Position numbers and translations under genes: made by a program. DNA of 64,000 nt from Neostapfia colusana (lineage: Eukaryota; Streptophyta; Magnoliopsida; Poales; Poaceae): assembly GCA_030760725.1 (NCBI GenBank), contig JASWHV010000018.1:17888273-17952272 (forward strand). The letters are read 5' to 3'. Below the pieces are notes generated by a model. The model saw only the letters and a list, made by a program, of their open reading frames with translations, had not been told where the DNA came from and searched no databases. Numbering within the stretch: position 1 is the first letter of the stretch; every line of letters starts with the position of its first letter. This document shows positions 1 through 12,300 of this stretch, piece after piece.

Positions 1-406
1 GCATATCATGTGTTTTCCCGCAGTTGCTGAGTACATCATTGTACTCAAACTTGCATTATTACTTCATCATCAGCAGCAGGAGAAGCTTACTATGAAGACC
101 ACGTGGGGCATTGAGGCATGTGATCTGTTCTCAACCTTGCCTGTGGAAAGGAGTAGAGATGGAGCCACTACTGCTTAGTTTTGCTTCCGCATTAGCTGAA
201 TTGTTTCCTCTGGATAGAAATAAGACTTCCGCTGTGAGCATGAGTTTAAGACTCATGAGGTGTTGTAATAAACTCTGTTATTCGTGGTAATATATAAATC
301 TGAATTCAGTTTATGAAACGTATGTGTATGTGTGATGAACATCCTGGGCACATATATGCATTAGTTCTCGGTTCCGTGGTTTTCCCACAGAATTGAGGGC
401 GTCACA
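1..406 (+). repeat. Element A 5' LTR, 3' portion only
   Basis: This stretch matches the end of the 3' LTR at about 15350-15773 and ends in GGCGTCACA, directly followed by the primer site. The rest of the LTR lies upstream of the window. Confidence 0.9.
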
Positions 407-409
407 GAT

Positions 410-422
410 TGGTATCAGAGCC
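410..422 (+). other. Element A primer binding site (tRNA-iMet type)
   Basis: TGGTATCAGAGCC starts three bases after the LTR end. This is the usual plant initiator-methionine tRNA primer site, where minus-strand DNA synthesis starts. Confidence 0.92.
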
Positions 423-563
423 ATGGGTTGACAGTAGGTTACACGCCTAGATAGAAACCTTAGATTGATATTAGAGCCACGGGTTAACAGCAAGTTACAC
501 CCCTGAATAGGAGTCATAGGTAGCTAAGCCACACTGACCAAAGGAAGCATCCTAGGGTGAATA
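423..563 (+). other. Element A leader, first part (before element B)
   Basis: Untranslated leader between primer site and gag. It contains a second degenerate primer-like repeat near 465-490. No gene is seen. It resumes at 7935 after element B. Confidence 0.7.
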
Positions 564-1477
564 TGATAGGAGGATGAGTCCCAATCTTCCGAGAGGTAGG
601 TAAACTTGATTGGGTGGAGATCTCGACGTTAATGATCCAAGGCTCCGAACGAACGTAACCCCGCAATCACTACACCACTGCTCCGTTGGTTATCATCCGT
701 GTCACACAAATGACCTCGCCACGAAGGCTTATCCCTGCAAGCGCAATCAAGAACACAAGCAGGAACAGAGAAGTTGCGATCAAAACTGAATTGATCACGA
801 ATTTGGGGTCTCACAACCAATGATCAGCGAACTGTTCAATGACAGATTGTAACTAAGCGAAACCCAGCTGTTTGTGACGGCGGCTAGGGGGTATAAAGGA
901 GGTGGAGGACGACCAGGGGGGTGCTGGGGTTGTGTCCTAACCCTAAGACACGTACATAATGGGCTTGGACTCGATACAAGGCCCAAAGGCCCAACTAGGT
1001 GATGCAACACCCTGACAGACTCTAAACTTTATATTGTTTCGAAGTTTCCCGTCGAATCCGAGTGAATTTTGACGTGGGGCCAGTTCCATTGGAAAGTTTA
1101 TCCTCTCAGCTTTCCGTGCATATGTAGAACATCAAAAACAGAGTCCGTATGCCTCCTGTGCATCCATTTTAAGATGGACTGCTCCTGGGTCCGAGTTGGA
1201 CTCGAGTTTGAGTTGGGCTCGGTCTCTAACTTCTTGTTGGTGTATTTTCTGGCCCTCCACGCCTCCAAACCCCTCTCCATGTATCTCCATGTCCTCTCCA
1301 TGGTTCCTAATCATAATGAATCCATTAGGTAGCAACATACTCTCAAAATTCACATATAAAGAATTGTTCAGGAACGAGCTCACCTCTAAATTCAATTTTC
1401 GTGCTCGAGCTCTAGTAATTGGACCTTGCATGTCTACCATGTGAGTGTTGTGTATATCTGCAGGAGTGATGTCCACA
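564..1477 (-). repeat. Element B 3' LTR (914 bp)
   Basis: Direct copy of 7180-7934 with an additional 159 bp (about 1022-1180). The internal side is purine-rich when read on the minus strand (the polypurine tract, about 1478-1500). The end of the pol coding frame overlaps this LTR from 1477 down to 1132. Confidence 0.9.
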
Positions 1478-3873
1478 TCATCCTCTCCCTCTTGCATTGG
1501 AGTCATCCTCGACTCAAGCTCATCTTCTTCTCCCAAGTATGGCTTCAAATCTGAAATGTTAAATGTGGGACTAACCCCAAACTCGAGAGGCAACTCAAGT
1601 TTATATGCATTGTCATTTATCTTCTTAAGAACCTTAAAAGGTCCAGCAGCACGTGGCATGAGTTTGGACTTTCTCAAATCCGGGAACCTATCTTTTCTCA
1701 AATGAACCCACACCAAATCACCGGGTTCCAATTTTACCTCCTTCCTACCTTTACTAGCAGCAATGCGATACTTTTCGTTCATTTTTTCAATTTGTAACTT
1801 AGTAGTTTCGTGCAACTTAAGAATAAATTCAGAACGTTGTGTAGCATCTAAGTTCACAATTTCAGTATGTGGTAAAGGTAGCAAATTAATTGGAGCACGA
1901 GGATTGAAACCATACACCACCATAAACGGACTTAACTTGGTTGTGGAGTGAATAGACCTGTTATAAGCAAACTCAATATGTGGCAAACACTCCTCCCACA
2001 ACCTCAAATTGTCTTTCAAAACAGCCCGCAACATAGTAGATATGGTACGATTAACTACCTCCGTTTGCCCATCAGTTTGTGGATGACAAGTAGTAGAAAA
2101 CAGTAACTTTGTTTCCAATTTATACCATAAAGTTCTCCAAAAGTGACTCAAAAACTTAGCATGGCTATCAGAAACAATAGTATTGGGAACACCATGCAAA
2201 CGCACAACCTCATTAAAGAACAAATCAGCAACATGTGAAGCATTATCGGTCTTGTGGCGGGGTATAAAATGAGCCATTTTAGAGAAACGATCAACAACCA
2301 CAAAGACACTATCCCTCCCCCTCTTTGTTCTAGGCAATCCTAAAACAAAGTCAATAGAAATATCCTCCCAAGGTGCACTAGGAACCGGAAGAGGCATATA
2401 AAGACCATGTGGGTTAAGTCGAGACTTAGCTTTGTTGCATGTCGTGCAACGTGAAACGTAGCGCTCCACATCACGCCTCATTCGTGGCCAAAAGAAGTGA
2501 GCGGCCAGCACATCCTCTATCTTTTTAACACCAAAATGTCCCAACAAACCACCTCCATGTGCTTCCTGCAACAACAAAAGACGAATGGAGCTAGCTGGAA
2601 CACACAGCTTGTTAGCACGGTAGAGAAGGCCTTCACGCAGCAGGAATTTTTGCCACGTTCTTCCCTCTCTACAATTTTCAAAGGCATCTTTAAAGTCCAA
2701 ATCAGTAGCATATAACCTCTTTATGGTTTCCAAACCAAAGATTTTATGAGAAAGTTGGGATAGTATGGTATAACGTCTAGATAAAGCATCGGCAATCACA
2801 TTGTCTTTCCCTTTCTTATGTTTAATGATGTAAGTAAATGATTCTATGAACTCAATCCATTTAGCATGACGTTTGTTCAGATTAGCTTGTCCTTTAAGAT
2901 ACTTCAAAGACTCATGATCTGAATGTATGACAAATTCTTTAGACCATAGGTAATGTTGCCAAGTTTGCAAGACACGCACTAAAGCATAAAGTTCTTTGTC
3001 ATATGTAAAATAATTCAGCGAAGGCCCATGCAATTTTTCACTAAAGAAGGCAACAGGTTTACCTCCTTGAATTAGCACTCCTCCAATGCCAATGCCGCTC
3101 GCGTCACATTCAAGCTCAAAGGTCTTCTCAAAATCAGGAAGTTGCAGCAATGGTGCTTGTGTGAGCTTCGACTTGAGAACATCAAAAGCTTGTTGTTGTG
3201 CTGGTCCCCATCGAAACGGCACTCCATGCTTTGTCAACTCGTGGAGAGGTGCCGCAATGGTGCTGAAATCCCGCACGAAACGCCGGTAGAAACCTGCGAG
3301 ACCAAAAAAACTCCGAACCTGTGTGACCGTAGTCGGAAGTAGCCAGCTCGTGATGGCAACAATCTTTGCCTTGTCCACCTCAATGCCCTGCGAAGTAACA
3401 ACATACCCAAGAAAAGACACACGATTGGTGCAAAAGGTGCAATTCTCAAGGTTACCATATAAACGTGCATCTCGCAAGACATTAAAAACAGCACACAAAT
3501 GTTCAAGATGCTCATCATATGACTTGTTGTAAATAAGGATATCATCAAAGTAAACCACCACAAATTTACCAATGAAAGCATGTAAAACCTCATTCATCAA
3601 CCTCATGAAAGTGCTGGGCGCATTAGTTAAACCAAATGGCATGACTAACCATTCATAAAGTCTGAATTTAGTTTTAAAAGCAGTTTTCCATTCATCACCT
3701 AAAGCCATACGAATCTGATGATATCCACTACGCAAATCAATCTTGGAGAAAATAACAGAACCACTCAACTCATCAAGCGTGTCATCCAATCTATGAATAG
3801 GATAGCGATAACGAATGGTAATGTTATTGATGGCTCTACAATCAACACACATGCGCCAAGTGCCATCTTTTTT
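1132..3873 (-). pseudogene. Element B pol: reverse transcriptase, RNase H, integrase
   Basis: Catalyses reverse transcription and integration of element B. Visible in order: RT with the YFDD active site near 3541-3552 and the MPFGLTNAP motif; RNase H (near 3110 to 2770) with the ECDASG motif; the integrase zinc region near 2560-2430 and catalytic core with IDFVLGLP, VSD and PQTDGQTE; then a GPFKVL-type C-terminal domain and a tail ending in PITRARARKLN-type sequence that overlaps the 3' LTR. The frame is open from 3873 to the stop at 1132-1134. It is out of frame with gag-protease because the A-run in the RT lysine codons (3868-3873) has six bases where seven would keep the frame. A VSDSHAKF sequence replaces the usual VSDRDAKF, but the DDE aspartate is kept. 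Otherwise intact, so inactivation looks recent, or the shift is a sequencing error. Confidence 0.88.
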
Positions 3874-6095
3874 GGAACCAAAAGAACAGGAACAGAACAA
3901 GGACTAAGACTCTCACGAATGTACCCACGGTCCAGAAGATCTTGGACTTGTCGCTGAAATTCCTTAGTCTCGTCGGGGTTGGTCCTGTAGGCAGCACGGT
4001 TTGGCAAGCTCGCCCCTGGAACCAAATCAATCTTGTGCTCAATGCCTCGCACAGATGGTAATCCATGGGGTATCTCTGATGGAAAAACATCCATATATTC
4101 CTGCAAAAGGTTAGCAACAGCAGGTGGCAAGACAATGGATGTATCCTCAATGGAATATAAAGCATGTTTGCACACTAAAGCATAGCAAGTTCCATTAGAG
4201 GCATATAAATCATCAAGATCAGATTTAGTTGCAAGCAAAATAGGATTTTTCAACTTAATAGGTTGCTGAATTTCAGAATTGAAAACACCCTTTTGCTTAG
4301 CATTATTCTTTTTCTCCTGCTCAAATTGTACAATTTCAGTGGGACTCATAGGAAGCAACACAATTTTCTTGCCCTTATGCATGAGAGTATACTTATTAGA
4401 TCGACCATGGTGAATAGCATCAGTATCAAACTTCCAAGGACGTCCCAACAAAAGAGAACAAGCATCCATAGGTACCACATCAAAATCAGCAAAATCATGA
4501 TAAGAACCAATGGAAAAATGTATCCTTGCTGTTTGTGTTACCTTAACCTTACCATTGTCGTTAAACCATTGAATGTGATAAGGGTGGGGATGCTCCCGTG
4601 TGGTCAAGCCAAGCTTCTTGACCACCTCAACATTCACCAAATTGTTGCAGCTACCACCATCAATGATGGTATGTACACGGCAGTCCTTGACGACGAGAAA
4701 CATGTTGAAAAGGTTGTGACGTTGGCGGTTGTCGTCCTCTCGAACCTTGGCACTCAAAGCTCGCTGCACAATCAAAGTCCTATAGTTGTTTGTCACAGAT
4801 GTACCAAGAACCTCCTCAGCACCATCATCTGAACCTGAAATGTTAGTTGCAATAATATTTTCATCTTCAATATCAGAAGCACTAACATACCCACCATCAG
4901 CAGTGGCAATGATCGCCCGTTTGCTGGGGCAATCTCGTTGCATATGGCCAAGTCCCTGGCAGCGGTGGCACTTGATGTCGAAGCTGCGACTTGTCGAAGT
5001 GTTGGGTGCAGCCGCCTTTGCTACAACACCTGGAGGCATCTGGGACTTGCTGTTATCTTGTCCCCATGATGTAGAAGGTGTGATGCTGCTGCGTACAACA
5101 CCCGTGGAGGGTGGTGTAGAAGCACGTACGCTCGAGGAGGACGCTGCTTTGGATGGAACCGGAAATTGTCGTGGCGTGAAGGTGTTGTTACGCCGCTGCT
5201 GTTGACGACCCTGCACTTCTTTTTCTGCTAACATAGCAAGTTGAAATAAACGTTGAATAGAATGATATTCCTTGTAGTCAACTATGTCCTGGATCTCACG
5301 CCGCAAGCCCCCATAAAACCTAACAATTTGGTCTTCCTGATCCTCAACTACCCCACAACGAAGCATACCTTTCTGCAACTCTTGGTAGTACTCTTGGACA
5401 GTCATGTCACCCTGATCAAAGAGTTGCAATTTCTTAAGAAGATCACGTCTATATGAAGGAGGAACAAACCTAGCGCGCATCTCTTCTTTTAACGCAGCCC
5501 ATGTCTGTGGTGCATTACGTGTATTGACAAGTTCATTCCACCAAATTATAGCAAAATTTTTAAACTCACTAGTGGCTTGTCTAACTCTATGTCGCTCAGG
5601 AACAAGATGAGAGCTAAATTTTTGTTCTACCGTCATCTCCCAATCCAAGTAAGTCTCAGCATCATAAGATCCATAAAATGTTGGAATAGAAAACTTAATC
5701 TTTGCATAAGGATCATTATCTTGTTCAGGAGCATGAGGACGAGGTCTACCTCCCATATCTTGACGATTTCATCGAGGGCGACGGCGCTGCTGTGCATCAA
5801 CCTTATCATTATTGAAGTCATCCTCTGTGTCGTAGTGAGCATGTGCATCACCATCAAGGATGATAGAGGGTGTAGCTTGTTGGGGAAGACGAGTCTCCAT
5901 CTCGTCCAACCGTGTGGTCAGACCAGCAACACTTGTATGGAGCCTCTGAAAGGTGGCTGTTGTAGTGGTCTGGTAATTGTTGAAAGCTTCGGTCATTGCC
6001 CGCATCATGTCCTTTAGTTCCATATGGGGCACACACTCATCATCATCCGGAGGTGTAGAACCAGAGGTCTTATCCATAGGCTTCTTTCCTGTCAT
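3874..6095 (-). pseudogene. Element B gag-protease
   Basis: Forms the particle and processes the polyprotein. The frame starts with ATG at 6095. An acidic N-terminal stretch is followed by a TGA at 5771-5769 in the same frame (a CGA-to-TGA change would explain it). The gag core follows with a YDAETYLDWE motif near 5660. A CCHC zinc knuckle (CHRCQGLGHMQRDC) lies near 4940-4975 and an aspartic-protease-like IIDGGSCNN motif near 4660-4676. The same frame continues to the start of RT and is lost at the six-base A-run at 3868-3873. One nonsense codon and one shift are the only breaks I see over about 1650 codons of gag-pol. The DGGSC active site, rather than DSG or DTG, is common in this grass family as I recall it. 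Confidence 0.85.
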
Positions 6096-7167
6096 TGTTA
6101 GTACAAAACAGAAACAAAGACAAAAAGATCGTGAAGAACCCTATTACTACGCTCTCCGAAGTGGGTGGAAAATCGATCAGTAAGATGCGTCTTACCCCGC
6201 TCTTACAAGTTTCTTACCAGCACTGCAGGTGGCCAACGGTGACCGGTGTGAAGCAAGCAGAGAGTGGGTGTGATTGCAAAGGTTACCTGTTCTGCTCGAG
6301 AGAAGGTGGAGCTTGGAAGGTTCAAATGCAGTATAAGTATGTGGCACACAAGTTAGTAACAGATAGCAATGCTGAATAAGTGTCCAAAGAATTTCACCTA
6401 GTTGCTGGCCTAAGAATGTATTAGAACAGTTGTGGCAACAAGCAAGGACAAGGATGAATGATGATGAACAATAAGGATAATATCAGCAAGTATCCAACAC
6501 TCGCACAGAAATAGCACACCCCTCAGCCTCCTGTTTTTGTCTTGAAGGACTAGTAGAAATCAAAATCTTTTTTTCTCTTTTTTTTGATATTTTTTTCTCA
6601 ACCAGGGGCACAAGCATAGAAACAGGACCAAGTATTAGCTCAAACCGATGAAAGATGAGATCGGCACAAATACAGGAGCGATTGGAAAAACTGGTGCTGG
6701 AACTTCTGAGTTCGAAACGAGGGCCTGTTTAATTTTTTAATTTTTTTTGAAAACACCATATGTGGACTTTTTCGAGACCTTTCTGGGGAAAAAATGCGTC
6801 TCAATCGGAGTTATGAGCGAAAAGTTATGCCCGTTTTAAGGAGGATACCCCGAATCAGGTTTTGGTGGTGGTGGAAACTGCAACAGAAACGAATCGGTGG
6901 ATGGAATTTTTTTGTAGATTGGTTTTTTGTAGATGGCAGCGGATGGAAGAAACAAAACTGAACCAAAACAAATCTAAACCAGCAACCAGACTCAACCTAG
7001 GACACGAACTCAGAACTACGGACTCCGAAACTAAATTGTGCAAAAGGTTGAGCGGGGGTTGTAGGTCAGGGAAACTAAAGTTTTATTTGTAGCTTTTTGT
7101 GGACGATAGGACTGAAACAAAATAAATCTAAAGGGCACACAAGTATACCTCACGGTGAACCTGGAAA
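6096..7167 (-). other. Element B untranslated leader
   Basis: About 1.07 kb between primer site and gag start with no credible reading frame. It includes homopolymer-rich stretches near 6566-6600 and 6733-6750. It presumably holds packaging and dimerisation signals, which I cannot locate. Confidence 0.7.
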
Positions 7168-7177
7168 TCTGATACCA
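7168..7177 (-). other. Element B primer binding site (tRNA-iMet type)
   Basis: Reads TGGTATCAGA on the minus strand, two bases from the 5' LTR end at 7180. Confidence 0.9.
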
Positions 7178-7179
7178 AT

Positions 7180-7934
7180 TGATAGGAGGATGAGTCCCAA
7201 TCTTCCGAGAGGTAGGGTAAACTTGATTGGGTGGAGATCTCGACGTTGATGATCCAAGGCTCCGAACGAACGAAACCCCGCAATCACTACACCACTGCTC
7301 CGTTGGTTATCACCCGTGTCACACGAATGACCTCGCCACGAAGGCTTATCCCTGCAAGCGCAATCAAGAACACAAGCAAGAACAGAGAAGTTGCAATCAA
7401 AACTGAATTGATCACGAATTTGGGGTCTCACAACCGATGATCGGCCAACTGTTCAATGACAGATTGTAACTAAGCAAAACCCAGTTGTTTGTGACGGCGG
7501 CTAGGGGGTATAAAGGAGGTGCAGGACGACCAGGGGGTGCTGGGGTCGTGACTTAACCCTAAGACACGTACATAATGGACTTGGACTCGATACAAGGCCC
7601 AATGGCCCAACTAGGTGATGCAACACCCTGACAGACTACTCCTGGGCCCGAGTTGGACTCGAGTTTGAGTTGGGCTCGGTCTCTAACTTCTTGTTGGTGT
7701 ATTTTCTGGCCCTCCACGCCTCCAAACCCCTCTCCATGTATCTCCATGTCCTCTCCATGGTTCCTAATCATAATTAATCCATTAGGTAGCAACATACTCT
7801 CAAAATTCACATATAAAGAATTGTTCAGGAACGAGCTCACCTCTAAATTCAATTTTCGTGCTCGAGCTCTAGTAATTGGACCTTGCATGTCTACCATGTG
7901 AGTGTTGTGTATATCTGCAGGAGTGATGTCCACA
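7180..7934 (-). repeat. Element B 5' LTR (755 bp, with internal deletion)
   Basis: Direct copy of 564-1477. It lacks 159 bp present in the 3' LTR; the deletion joins two GACT tetramers, so it looks like slippage or end joining at a short direct repeat. The deleted copy is the transcription-driving 5' LTR. Confidence 0.9.
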
Positions 7935-8225
7935 TTAGAATAGCTTAGATTGGCCTTGAAACCACCTTGGCATAGGGAACCATCCTTGAATAGGAGTTGT
8001 GTGGGCCCTTCTGATGATTATTTGTGATTAGTGTGAGTTGTGGGACGTCTCAAAACGTTGTCCATATCCACACGTAAGAAGAAAGAGGTGTGAGATATCT
8101 CGACACTTGCTCACATCCTCATATGGGCTAATATATATACATAGTCCAACTCACCTTGATGCATATAGTTAGAGAGAATCTACCTGACCTTCTAACATTC
8201 TATCCTATTTCAGTCTCTCTCACAG
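7935..8225 (+). other. Element A leader, second part
   Basis: Continues the leader of A after element B and leads to the gag ATG at 8226. No gene is seen. Confidence 0.65.
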
Positions 8226-9328
8226 ATGGTGAGAGGAAACGCCGGCCGAAGGAACGTCCAGGAGGATGACCATGATGAAGTTCCTGCTAACCCAGGAGCT
8301 GGCGAAAACCATCTGGAAAGGTTGATGGCCATGCAAAACCAGCTCATGCAAACCATGATCCAAACTTTGGGTCAGTTGCAGGCCAACCAAAACCCCGTTT
8401 CGGCAATACCGCCACCACCACCGCCGGCTCATAACAGGTTGGGAGAATTCATGAGGACTCGACCACCCACCTTTGCTCAAGCTAGTGATCCCATGGAGGC
8501 CGATGACTAGTTAAAATCCATGGAGAAAAAGCTTGCCATTGTTCAGTGCAATGACCGAGAGAAGGTTCTCTTCGCGTCGCACCAACTTACGGGAGCCACT
8601 GCTGACTGGTGGGATGCCTTGAGCAACGCCCATGCCAACCCGGAAACAATCACTTGGACTGAGTTCAAGGAAAGTTTCCGCTCTCACTACATCCCTGCTG
8701 GTGTGATGATGCTCAAAAGGCAGGAGTTCGAAGGTCTCCGCCAAGGACAGAAAAGTGTGAATGAATATCTCAACAAGTTCATACAACTGTGCCGAAATGC
8801 CCCAAAGATGTCAACTCAGATCAGAGGAAGCAGTACCTATTCATGAGAGGGTTGAACAATGAGATCCAGGTTCAGCTCCTCAACAATGACTATGTAAGCT
8901 TCCAGAAACTGGTTGACAAGGCCATAGTAGTTGAAAACAAGATCCGAGAGATCGAGCGAGAGTGCAAGAGGAAGATGCCATACCAGCCCCAAGGGAGCAA
9001 CGTACGACCTAGGTACATGCCCCCTGCACCGCAGTATGGATCGACCACTTCTGCGTACCGCCCTGGTCAGCCACCACAGCAACAATTCGTTGCACCGGCA
9101 CCTCGTGTGCCCATGCCTCCTGTGCCCCGACTTAACAATGGCACCTCTGTTCAAAACCCCCGCCCCAATGCACCTGCTGCCGTAGGCAACAGGGCATGCT
9201 TTGCATGCGGGGAAGTAGGACACTTCGCGAACCAGTGCCCGAGGAAAGGCCCTGGACAGCAAGGTAACGTACCCAAGCAGAACCCGCGACCGAACGGAGG
9301 AGACAATCAAGGGAAACATGGACAGTAG
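8226..9328 (+). pseudogene. Element A gag
   Basis: Capsid/nucleocapsid protein of a Tekay-like element. ATG at 8226 follows the leader. The N-terminus has a proline run (PPPPPPAH) near residue 60, the capsid core carries the TADWWD motif near 8600-8620, and a CCHC zinc knuckle (CFACGEVGHFANQC) lies near 9196-9240. Breaks: an in-frame TAG at 8508-8510 (a TGG codon would fit), a one-base shift near 8805-8815 (LCRNAPK continues in another frame), and a TAG at 9326-9328 where CAG would fit. The reading frame then continues into protease. The neighbours are the leader upstream and protease directly downstream in the same polyprotein. Confidence 0.85.
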
Positions 9329-12300
9329 AACTATGCTCGCAGCCACGTAAACCATGTCACTACCGAGGAAGCACAACAGGCTGAGGACGTTGTAATTGGT
9401 ATGTTCCTTGCCAACTCCAACCCAGCCACCATCTTATTTGATTCTGGAGCATCGCATTCCTTCATATCATCCAAATATGTTGCCAAACATCATCTACCCG
9501 TATCCCATTTAGAATGTGCTATGTTAGTTAACTCTCCCGGAGGAGAAATGAGGACTAATATAGTATGTCCTAAAGTAAGCCTTAAAATAAGGGGGGGTAG
9601 ACTTCCTTGCCAACCTTATTGTCTGTGACTCCCAAGGGATTGACATCATACTCAGAATGGATTGGCTAAGCAAGCACAACGGGGTAATCCAGTGTGCTGA
9701 AAGAAGCGTGCAGTTGACAAACGAGCACGGAATTCGTGTCGAGTTTGAGTCAGCCCAACAAACAACCAAACGGTCAAATTTGAACCACGTCGAAGGAGAA
9801 ACATTGGACAACATTCCAGTGGTTCAGGAATTTTTGGACGTGTTCCCGGAAGAGCTTCCAGGTATGCCACCTGACCAGGACATCGAGTTTGCCATAGATT
9901 TGGTACCCGAAACTGCACCCATAGCCAAGAGACCCTATAGGATGCCCGTCAACGAGCTAGTTGAACTCAAGAAGCAAATTCAAGAACAGTTGGAAAAGGG
10001 TTCTATCCGTCCAAACGCGTCATCATGGGGAGCTCCGGTGCTCTTCGTAGACAAGAAGGATGGAACCCAAAGGATGTGCGTGGACTATAGGTCCCTCAAC
10101 GAGGTAACAATCAAGAACAAATACCCTCTGCCCCGTATAGAGGACCTGTTCGACCAAATGAAAGGAGCCCGAGTGTTCTCCAAGATTGATCTTCGGTCGG
10201 GATATTTCCAGCTGAAGATTAAGCCCTCCGATATACCTAAGACAGCCTTTCAGACACGGTATGGTTTGTACGAATATACCGTTATGTCGTTTGGGTTGAC
10301 AAATGCACCCACATACTTCATGTACCTTTTGAACAAGGTCTTCATGGAGTACTTGGACAAGTTCGTCGTGGTTTTCATCGATGACATTATGGTGTATTCA
10401 AAAAGTGAGGAGGAGCATGAAGAACATCTGAGATTGACCTTGCAGAAGTTGCGTGAGCATCAATTGTATGCCAAGCTCAACAAGTGTCAATTTTGGCTAA
10501 AGGAAATATCTTTCCTAGGCCACATTATCTCCGGGGAAGGGGTATCGGTTGATCCTGGAAAGGTGAGAGATGTTCTGAAGTGGGACCAACCGAAGAGCGT
10601 GAGGGATATTCGGAGTTTCCTTGGGATGGCAGGATACTATCGACGCTTCATTAAAGATTTCTCTAAAATAGCAAAACCTATGACGGAGTTGCTAATGAAG
10701 GAAAAGGTCTTTCAATGGACACCAGCCTGCCAAGAAAGTTTTGAGGAACTCAAGAAAAGGCTAACCACAGCACCAGTTCTGGTATTGCCAGACGTAAGCA
10801 AGAGCTTTGACATATATTGTGACGCATCCAGACAGGGGCTCGGATGTGTGCTCATGCAGGAAGGGCAAGTGGTAGCCTATGCCTCACGGCAATTAAAGAA
10901 GCACGAGCTTAACTATCCTACACATGACTTGGAGTTAGCAGCAGTAGTGCATGCATTGAAGATTTGGAGACATTATATCCTTGGTCATCGATGTGAGATC
11001 TATATGGATCATAAAAGCCTCAAGTACATATTTACACAAACGGACTAGAATTTGAGGCAACGTCGATGGTTACAGCTTATCAAGGATTATGATGTTGGAA
11101 TCAACTACCACCCAGGGAAGGCCAATGTAGTAGCTGATGCATTGAGCCGAAAGGGAGCATGTCACCAACTCACGGTTTGGGAGCTACCACCCGAACTACG
11201 TAAGGAGTTCGAACGGTTACACCTTGGATTCTTGAATAATATGGAAATAATAGAGATCCACTCCTCATTGGAGCAGGAAATAAGAGAGGGCCAAGCAACG
11301 GACGAGGAGATCAAGGAGATCAAGGAAAGAATCCGACAAGGAATAGAGAAGGATTTCAAGGAGGATGAAAAGGGTACGCTTTGGCTAGGAAAAACGATTT
11401 GTGTGCCAAACATAAGACACCTCCGCGGCATGATATTGAAGGAGGCACATGATTCCCCCTATTCCATACATCCCGGAAGCACCAAAATGTACAAGGACTT
11501 GAAAACTTGCTATTGGTGGGATGGTATGAAGAGGGATATAGCCAAATACGTTGCCCTATGCGACACATGCCAACGGGTGAAGGCCGAACATCAAAAACCC
11601 GCTGGATTGTTGCAACCTTTGGAAATACCCGAATGGAAGTGGGAGGACATCAATATGGATTTCATCGTCGGATTACCACGTACTAAGTCGGGATACGACT
11701 CCATCTGGGTCATTGTGGACCGATTGACCAAAACCGCCCATTTTCTCCCTGTAAAGACTAGTTACAATGTTGCACAATTGGCAGAGTTGTACATGGAGCA
11801 GATCATGTGCCGTCACGGAGTTCCGAGGAGGATAGTCTCAGATCGAGGTTCTCAGTTTACCTCTAGATTTTGGAGGAAGCTGCAGAAAGCCATGGGTACA
11901 CGACTGGATTTTAGCTCCGCCTATCACCCACAAACAGATGGACAAACCGAAAGGACAAACCAAATTTTGGAGGACATGTTGAGAGCTTGCGCCTTGAAAC
12001 GTGGGTGTAGTTGGGATAGGAGTTTACCGTATGTCGAATTCTCCTATAACAACAGCTATCAAGCTAGCTTGAAGATGTCGCCTTTCGAAGAATTATATGG
12101 TAGACAGTGTAGAACGCCACTGTTCTGGAACGAAACCGGAGAGAACCAGGTGTTTGGACCGGAAGTACTACAAGAAGCTGAAAAACAAGTCCAGACGATA
12201 CGGGAGAACTTAAAAGCTGCTCAGTCACGACAGAAAGGCTATGCGGACAATAGGCGAAGGAAGTTGACTTTTGAAGTAGGAGACTTCGTATACCTTAAGG

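Larger units (their letters stand above)
564..7934 (-). mobile_element. Element B: CRM-like chromovirus (Ty3/gypsy) nested in A
   Basis: A complete 7.4 kb minus-strand element: 5' LTR 7180-7934, primer site 7168-7177, gag-pol frame 6095 to 1132, 3' LTR 564-1477. LTRs begin TGTGGACATC and end TCCTATCA on the minus strand. The pol frame runs about 345 bp into the 3' LTR, and gag and integrase resemble grass CRM/RIRE7-type elements as I remember them. Target duplication GAATA is visible at 559-563 and 7938-7942, but three extra bases (TTA, 7935-7937) lie between the 5' LTR and the right copy. The LTRs are very similar apart from one 159 bp deletion, so B is much younger than its host A. Only one nonsense codon and one homopolymer shift break the polyprotein. 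Confidence 0.88.

Noticed and set aside
890..905. TATAAA box in the B LTR (GGGTATAAAGG)
   Set aside because: It reads on the plus strand, opposite to the transcription direction of element B, so it is not its promoter as read.
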